DNA from: Fermentibacter danicus
GTDB taxonomy: Bacteria > Fermentibacterota > Fermentibacteria > Fermentibacterales > Fermentibacteraceae
Direction of reading: 5' to 3'
NCBI GenBank assembly: GCA_001618615.1
Contig: LKHB01000189.1
Location: 1-57,995, forward strand
DNA: 57,995 nt
Shown: in pieces, positions 53,358 to 57,995 of the stretch
Layout of the letters: each line of letters starts with the position of its first letter
How positions within the stretch are numbered: the first letter of the stretch is position 1
Translations under genes and position numbers: made by a program
The notes under the pieces: model-generated
What the model saw: the letters and a program-made list of their open reading frames with translations, nothing else
Told to the model about the DNA's origin: nothing
The model's database searches: none

Positions 53358-54235
53358 CCCGCATCCCGGAGGGTCGAGGAGCCGTTTATCTGCTCGACAA
53401 GTCCCCGGGTGTCACCTCCAGGAAAGCCGCCGCTGCGGCGGCCTCGGCCTGGGGTTTCAGGAAGTTCGGGCACGCCGGAACGCTTGATCCGTCAGCCGCA
53501 GGAGTCCTCCCCGTCCTGCTCGGAAATGCGACGAGGCTCTCCTCGTATCTTACCGGGCACGAGAAGAGATACTCCTTCGACGTCGTAACGGGAGTCGAAA
53601 CCGACACGCTGGACGCCGAAGGGAAGGTCGTCCGGACGGCCGCTCCGGTCACGCCCTCCAGGGCGGAGCTCGCGGCGCTGCTCGCGGAGTTCGAGGGACG
53701 TCGGATGCAGAAGGTTCCGGTCTTCTCCGCCCTGAAGCTGGGCGGTCGGACGGCGTGCAGCATCGCACGGGGCGGGGGAGCCCCCGAGATGCCGGTTCGG
53801 AGCATAGAGACCCGGGACTGGGAGATACTCGGGATCTCGGAGGGAAGGTTCCGCCTCGCCGTCACGGTCTCGCCGGGCGCATACGTCCGCGCACTTGCGG
53901 CTTCGATCGGTGAAAGGCTCGGCTGCGGAGCCCATGCGGACAGGATAGTGAGAGAGGCCAGCGGTCCTTTCGACAGATCGGAGTGTTCGGCGGAGTTCGA
54001 TTGCGAGAGGGCGCTGATATCGCCGGCGGCCGCCATGCGGGGTTATCCGGCTGTCACGCTCGATCCGGAGGAAGTCGAGAGGATCGTCCACGGCAACCCG
54101 GTGGAAGGCGGCGTCGGCGGAACTGTGGCTCTCCTGGACGGCGACGGGGAGCTGATAGCCATCGGAGAGGGCGACGGTCGTTCCACGAGGCCCGTGGCCG
54201 TGCTTGCCCGTGCAGTGAAGGATGCGCGGGCGTGA
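53354..54235 (+). CDS. truB: tRNA pseudouridine-55 synthase TruB
   Basis: A 293-residue enzyme that isomerises U55 in the T-loop of tRNAs. The catalytic Asp is Asp45 in HAGTLDPSAAGVL, preceded by LLDKSPGVTSRKA, and KRYSFDVVTGVETDTLDAEG follows. The C-terminal region is a short PUA-like domain (YPAVTLDPEEVERIVHGNPV). ATGA and GTGA overlaps with rbfA and ribF indicate translational coupling. Confidence 0.97.
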   Translation: MTRIPEGRGAVYLLDKSPGVTSRKAAAAAASAWGFRKFGHAGTLDPSAAGVLPVLLGNATRLSSYLTGHEKRYSFDVVTGVETDTLDAEGKVVRTAAPVTPSRAELAALLAEFEGRRMQKVPVFSALKLGGRTACSIARGGGAPEMPVRSIETRDWEILGISEGRFRLAVTVSPGAYVRALAASIGERLGCGAHADRIVREASGPFDRSECSAEFDCERALISPAAAMRGYPAVTLDPEEVERIVHGNPVEGGVGGTVALLDGDGELIAIGEGDGRSTRPVAVLARAVKDARA

Positions 54236-55080
54236 AGGTCCTTGCCCTGGGTGGATTCGACGGCCTTCATCTGGGCCATGTCGCCATCCTGGATCATGCC
54301 AGGAGCCTCTCGCCGGACGCATCGATCCTCTGTTTCGAGCCGGTGCCGAGGCAGGTTCTGGGGAGCGAACGGCATGTGAGGTTGACGACGCCGGGTGAAA
54401 GACGCAAAATCCTCCGCAAGTACGGTTCCTGCGGCATCGTAGTGCATCCGTTCGATTCGGCCACGCAGAGGTCGGGTCCGGTTGATTTTCTGGAAGCAAT
54501 TCTCTCGTCCTGCCGGTTCGAGAAACTCATTGCGGGATACGACTTCCGCTTCGGCAGCGGGAGGTCGGGCTCGATCCGGACAGTCCGGGACTGGTGCAGG
54601 GAGAGGTCGATAGACCTGCATGTTATGGAGCCGGTCTGTCTGTACGGCGAGCCGGTGAAGAGCCGCCGGATCAGAGGGCTGGTGTCGGATGGGGAACTGG
54701 CGCGGGCCGCGGAGCTCCTCGGAAGGAGCTATTTCGCGCTGGGTGCGGTTTCCCGGGGGAAAGGCCTGGGGCGGACCCTGGGTTTCCCGACCTTGAACGT
54801 CCACGTGCCTGCAGCCAAGCTCCTCCCGCCACCGGGGAGCTATGCCGCGACGGTGGACCTGGACGGCACGCCCCGTCCGGCAGCCGTGTTCCTGCCGTCA
54901 GGAGCGCACGGCCTGTGCGAGGCGCATCTCCCCGGATGGTCCGGCGATGCGTACGGAAAGGCTGTCGGCATAGAGTTCCGACAGTTTCTCAGGCCTCCCG
55001 AGGGCGGCCTGTCGAAAAGCGGTCTATCAATGAGAATCGCTCGTGATGTCGAGCGGGTTCTGGAGGTACTGACAGGATGA
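54232..55080 (+). CDS. ribF: Bifunctional riboflavin kinase/FAD synthetase
   Basis: A 282-residue enzyme that makes FMN and then FAD. The N-terminal nucleotidyltransferase has LGGFDGLHLGHVAIL and the later GYDFRFGSGRSGSI; the C-terminal riboflavin kinase has SRGKGLGRTLGFPTLNVHVP and PPPGSYAATV. The GTG start at 54232 overlaps the truB stop (GTGA). An open frame reaches upstream to 53983 but is a shadow of truB. Slightly shorter than the 300-310 residues of most RibF. Confidence 0.95.
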   Translation: MKVLALGGFDGLHLGHVAILDHARSLSPDASILCFEPVPRQVLGSERHVRLTTPGERRKILRKYGSCGIVVHPFDSATQRSGPVDFLEAILSSCRFEKLIAGYDFRFGSGRSGSIRTVRDWCRERSIDLHVMEPVCLYGEPVKSRRIRGLVSDGELARAAELLGRSYFALGAVSRGKGLGRTLGFPTLNVHVPAAKLLPPPGSYAATVDLDGTPRPAAVFLPSGAHGLCEAHLPGWSGDAYGKAVGIEFRQFLRPPEGGLSKSGLSMRIARDVERVLEVLTG

Positions 55081-55346
55081 GCATCACCCCGGAGAAGAAG
55101 GCCGAGCTTATCAGGACCTTCGGCGAAAGCGAGACGGACACCGGAAAGCCCGAGGTCCAGATCGCGATCATGTCCGAGAGGATCCGCGAGCTTACCGAGC
55201 ACAGCAAGCGTCACCCGCACGACACCAACAGCAGGCGCGGCCTGCTCAAGCTGGTGGGCAAGCGCCGCAGGCTGCTCAATTACCTGGAATCCACCGAAGT
55301 GGAGCGTTACCGCAAGATAGTGAGTGACCTGGGCCTGAGGAGATAG
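55077..55346 (+). CDS. rpsO: 30S ribosomal protein S15
   Basis: An 89-residue primary 16S rRNA-binding protein of the 30S platform. The whole family pattern is present: ETDTGKPEVQIAIMSERIRE, HSKRHPHDTNSRRGLL, LVGKRRRLLNYLES, and the C-terminal GLRR. ATGA overlap with ribF. A 67-base gap follows before pnp, where rpsO-pnp processing sites lie in other bacteria. Confidence 0.98.
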   Translation: MSITPEKKAELIRTFGESETDTGKPEVQIAIMSERIRELTEHSKRHPHDTNSRRGLLKLVGKRRRLLNYLESTEVERYRKIVSDLGLRR

Positions 55347-55413
55347 GCCCGAGGCGCTGCAGCCCCCTGCCACGCGGGCATCGGTTCTGCCGCGCCAGCA
55401 TGAGAGGAAAGAG

Positions 55414-57531
55414 ATGCCTTTCAAAGTCGAGACGACGGTTGCCGGACGAACACTGAGCATTGAAACGGGGCGCCTGGCCAAGCAGGCAGATGGAGCAGCG
55501 CTTGTAAGGTACGGCGATTCCGTCGTCCTGACGGCGGCGGTTTCGGAGAAGCAGGCGAAGCCGGGCCAGGGCTTCTTCCCCCTGACCGTCGAATACCGCG
55601 AGAGAACCTACGCTGCAGGCAAGATCCCCGGCGGATTCTTCAAGCGAGAGGGAAAGCCCAGCGAGGCCGAGGTTCTCGCCGCCAGGCTCATAGACAGGCC
55701 GATCAGGCCGCTCTTCCCCGAGGGGTTCGCCTGCGAGACGCAGGTCTACTGCATCGTCATCAGTTCCGATTCCGAGAATGACCCCGACCTTCTGGGCATG
55801 CTGGGCGCCTCGGCCTCGCTCATGGTCTCGGACATCCCCTGGAACGGCCCGGTGTCCGCAGTGAGGGTGGGCCGCATAGGCGACCGTTTCATAGTGAACC
55901 CCACCATCTCCGAACTCGAGAAGACCGAGCTGGACATAGTCGTCGCCGTTCGCGGCAGCGACGTGGTGATGCTCGAGGGCGGGTGCAGCCAGGTTCCCGA
56001 GAAGGTCGTGATCGAGGCCATCGAGCTGGCCAGAACCGAGGGCATGAGGTTGAACGCCCTCCAGACCGAGCTGGCGAAGCAGGTCGGCCGCGCAAAGAGG
56101 GAATTCACGCCGGTCTCCGTGCCCGGCGGGCTCTACGAGGCCGTCGAGGCCGTGGCGCTGCCCGAGTTCGACGGCGTCTACGGCCACGGCCGCAAGGAGA
56201 TGTGGGGGGAGGCCGTGGACAGGGCCCTCGCCGGCGCCGCCGATCTTGCCGCGGAATACGGGTTCGACGCCGCCGATGCCGCCTGGGAGAGTCTACTCGG
56301 CGGCATCATGGAGAAGATCGAGAAGGCCTACGTCCGCAAGCGGCTGGCCGTGGACAAGGTGCGTTTCGACGGGCGCGCACCCGACCAGATCCGCGACATC
56401 GAATGCGAGGTCGGAATCATCCCCCGCGCCCACGGATCGGCGGTGTTCACCAGAGGTCAGACACAGGCGCTCGTGGCCGCCACTCTGGGCGGAGACAGCG
56501 ACGAACAGCGGATAGACGCCATAACCGGCGAGTACACCAAGCGCTTCATGCTGCACTACAACTTCCCCTCCTTCAGCGTCGGCGAGGTGAAGCCCATCAG
56601 GGGGCCCGGGAGGCGCGAGATAGGCCACGGGCACCTCGCGGAGCGCAGCATCCAGGCCGTCATGCCCGACGAGGAGTCCTTCCCGTACACGGTGCGCGTG
56701 GTGTCCGACATCCTCGAATCGAACGGATCGTCCTCGATGGCGACCGTCTGCGGCGGAACGCTCTGCCTGATGGATGCAGGCGTGCCGATCAAGGCGCCGG
56801 TGGCCGGCGTCGCCCTCGGGCTGGCCAAGCACGGGAACGACTACACCGTGCTGACGGACATAGCGGGCGTGGAGGATCATCTAGGCGAGATGGACTTCAA
56901 GATCGCCGGCACCATGAACGGCGTCACCGCCGTCCAGATGGACCTGAAGATTGAGGGGATATCCACCGCCATGCTGACGGAGGCCTTTGAAAAGGCCCGC
57001 ATCGGCAGGGAGCACATTCTGAAGATCATGCTCGGCACGATACCCACCCATCGCGACGAGCTCAGCCCCTACGCCCCCAGGGTCAGCACGGTCCGGATCA
57101 ACCCCGACAAGATCGGCAAGCTGATAGGCCCCGGCGGCAAGATGATCCGCTCCATCCAGGAGGAGGCCGGCGTCAAGATCGACATCTGCGACGACGGCAC
57201 GGTCAGGGTCCTCTCCACGGACTCGGACGCGGCGGCAAAGGCGCTGAAGATGGTGGATGACATCGTCGGCGTGCCCCAGGTCGGCAAGATCTACGAAGGC
57301 ACGGTCTCCACCGTCGCCAAGTTCGGCGCCTTCGTCGAGATCATGCCCGGGACCGACGGCCTCGTGCATGTCAGCGAAATCAGCAGGGAGCGCGTGAACG
57401 AGGTCTCCGACGTGCTGAAGAAGGGCGACCGTGTCCGCGTCAAGGTTCTCGAGATCCGCGACGACGGCAAGATCAACCTCTCGATGAAGAGAGTCGACGA
57501 GGACGGAGCCGGGGACTCCGGCCGGTCCTGA
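55414..57531 (+). CDS. pnp: Polyribonucleotide nucleotidyltransferase (PNPase)
   Basis: A 705-residue phosphorolytic 3'-5' exoribonuclease. Two RNase PH domains (RLAKQADGAALVRYGDSVVL at the start; FTRGQTQALVAATLG and RREIGHGHLAERS in the second), an intervening helical domain, then KH (IGPGGKMIRSIQEEAGVKI) and S1 (YEGTVSTVAKFGAFVEIMPG) domains. Full length for the family. GAGAGGAAAG precedes the ATG at 55414. It may bind its own leader, as in E. coli, but no clear stem-loop was identified. Confidence 0.98.
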   Translation: MPFKVETTVAGRTLSIETGRLAKQADGAALVRYGDSVVLTAAVSEKQAKPGQGFFPLTVEYRERTYAAGKIPGGFFKREGKPSEAEVLAARLIDRPIRPLFPEGFACETQVYCIVISSDSENDPDLLGMLGASASLMVSDIPWNGPVSAVRVGRIGDRFIVNPTISELEKTELDIVVAVRGSDVVMLEGGCSQVPEKVVIEAIELARTEGMRLNALQTELAKQVGRAKREFTPVSVPGGLYEAVEAVALPEFDGVYGHGRKEMWGEAVDRALAGAADLAAEYGFDAADAAWESLLGGIMEKIEKAYVRKRLAVDKVRFDGRAPDQIRDIECEVGIIPRAHGSAVFTRGQTQALVAATLGGDSDEQRIDAITGEYTKRFMLHYNFPSFSVGEVKPIRGPGRREIGHGHLAERSIQAVMPDEESFPYTVRVVSDILESNGSSSMATVCGGTLCLMDAGVPIKAPVAGVALGLAKHGNDYTVLTDIAGVEDHLGEMDFKIAGTMNGVTAVQMDLKIEGISTAMLTEAFEKARIGREHILKIMLGTIPTHRDELSPYAPRVSTVRINPDKIGKLIGPGGKMIRSIQEEAGVKIDICDDGTVRVLSTDSDAAAKALKMVDDIVGVPQVGKIYEGTVSTVAKFGAFVEIMPGTDGLVHVSEISRERVNEVSDVLKKGDRVRVKVLEIRDDGKINLSMKRVDEDGAGDSGRS

Positions 57532-57547
57532 CGGCGTTTCGGCCGCC

Positions 57548-57994
57548 GTGAACAGGATTCTCGTCTCCGTACTGCCTCACGGGGAAGGGCTTCCCCTCCC
57601 CGTGAGGGCGACCGCCGGGTCGAGCGGTTTCGACCTCCACGCCGCGATCGACGGAGAGACGACCCTCTCGCCCGGACAGAGGGCGGTGGTTCCCACAGGC
57701 ATCAGAGTCGCGGTTCCCGATGGATTCGAATGGCAGGTCCGGCCCCGCAGCGGCAATGCCGCCAGGCATGGCCTGACCGTCCTCAACTCCCCGGGCACGG
57801 TGGATTCGGATTACAGAGGCGAGGTAGGCGTGATCCTGATAAACCTCGGCGACGGCCCGGTCACCATCCGGAGGGGCGACAGGATAGCCCAGGCCGTTCT
57901 GTGCGAGGTTCCGGAAACCGAGATAGTGAAGGTGGACAGCCTTCCGGACACTGGGAGGGGAGATGGCGGCTTCGGCCATTCGGACCGGGGTTAG
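57548..57994 (+). CDS. dut: Deoxyuridine 5'-triphosphate nucleotidohydrolase (dUTPase)
   Basis: A 148-residue trimeric dUTPase that hydrolyses dUTP to dUMP and pyrophosphate, preventing uracil incorporation. Motifs are AGSSGFDLHA (I), RPRSGNAARHGL (II), NSPGTVDSDYRGEV (III), RRGDRIAQAVL (IV) and GRGDGGFGHSD (V). Motif V ends GHSD where GSTG is usual, a mild change in the mobile phosphate-binding arm. GTG start at 57548, 16 bases after pnp. Complete, ending at the window's last bases. Confidence 0.95.
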   Translation: MNRILVSVLPHGEGLPLPVRATAGSSGFDLHAAIDGETTLSPGQRAVVPTGIRVAVPDGFEWQVRPRSGNAARHGLTVLNSPGTVDSDYRGEVGVILINLGDGPVTIRRGDRIAQAVLCEVPETEIVKVDSLPDTGRGDGGFGHSDRG

Positions 57995-57995
57995 C

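Overview
The window is a high-GC bacterial chromosome fragment, probably from a metagenome-assembled or draft genome, because four isolated NN dinucleotides sit inside genes and sequence is missing at each. Lipoprotein and beta-barrel-like exported proteins, Wzm/Wzt and an O-antigen ligase-type protein indicate an envelope with an outer membrane. Arg codon AGG and non-ATG starts (GTG, TTG, possibly CTG) are common. A candidate FCB-group phylum such as Fermentibacterota would fit, but this is only an impression from codon use and gene content.

Layout. (1) 1-6290, accessory region: a frameshifted AbiEi-type antitoxin with a 5' stub of its AbiEii toxin, a class II Fic protein, a hipBA module with three palindromic operator-like sites, a small secreted protein, and a REP-associated tyrosine transposase (RAYT). 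Copies of one 25-bp sequence lie before hipBA, before the RAYT and, inverted, after the RAYT. (2) 6285-9972: two glycosyltransferases converging on a MurJ-like flippase. (3) 10189-19044: a CPA2 antiporter, then hybrid PAS histidine kinase, membrane PH-like protein, CASTOR/POLLUX-type channel and a second hybrid PAS histidine kinase, all on the plus strand. (4) 19031-26628, minus strand: an ABC-2 exporter whose second permease is fused to a CPBP protease, a cyclic-nucleotide-binding MscS-type channel coupled to an MFS transporter, and a small secreted protein. (5) 26713-48806: an almost gapless run of about 20 plus-strand genes, starting with der and plsY and continuing into surface-polysaccharide export and assembly: Wzm/Wzt, membrane and soluble glycosyltransferases, two radical SAM proteins, a YdjC deacetylase, a sugar-phosphate transferase, a PAS/pseudokinase protein, exported beta-rich proteins, a CBM48 lipoprotein, an orphan sugar-type ABC ATPase, a WecA-like transferase and a Wzy/WaaL-TPR protein. 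(6) 48984-57994: the classical rimP-nusA-infB-rbfA-truB-ribF-rpsO-pnp-dut translation/RNA operon, preceded by a good sigma70-type promoter.

How the genes work together. Region 5 holds most parts of a lipid-linked glycan pathway: priming (WecA-like, PglC/WbaP-like), extension (GT2, GT9 and multi-membrane glycosyltransferases), export (Wzm/Wzt) and ligation. Region 3 looks like a sensory and ion-homeostasis module. Region 1 is a collection of toxin-antitoxin genes and a REP/RAYT element at the edge of conserved chromosome.
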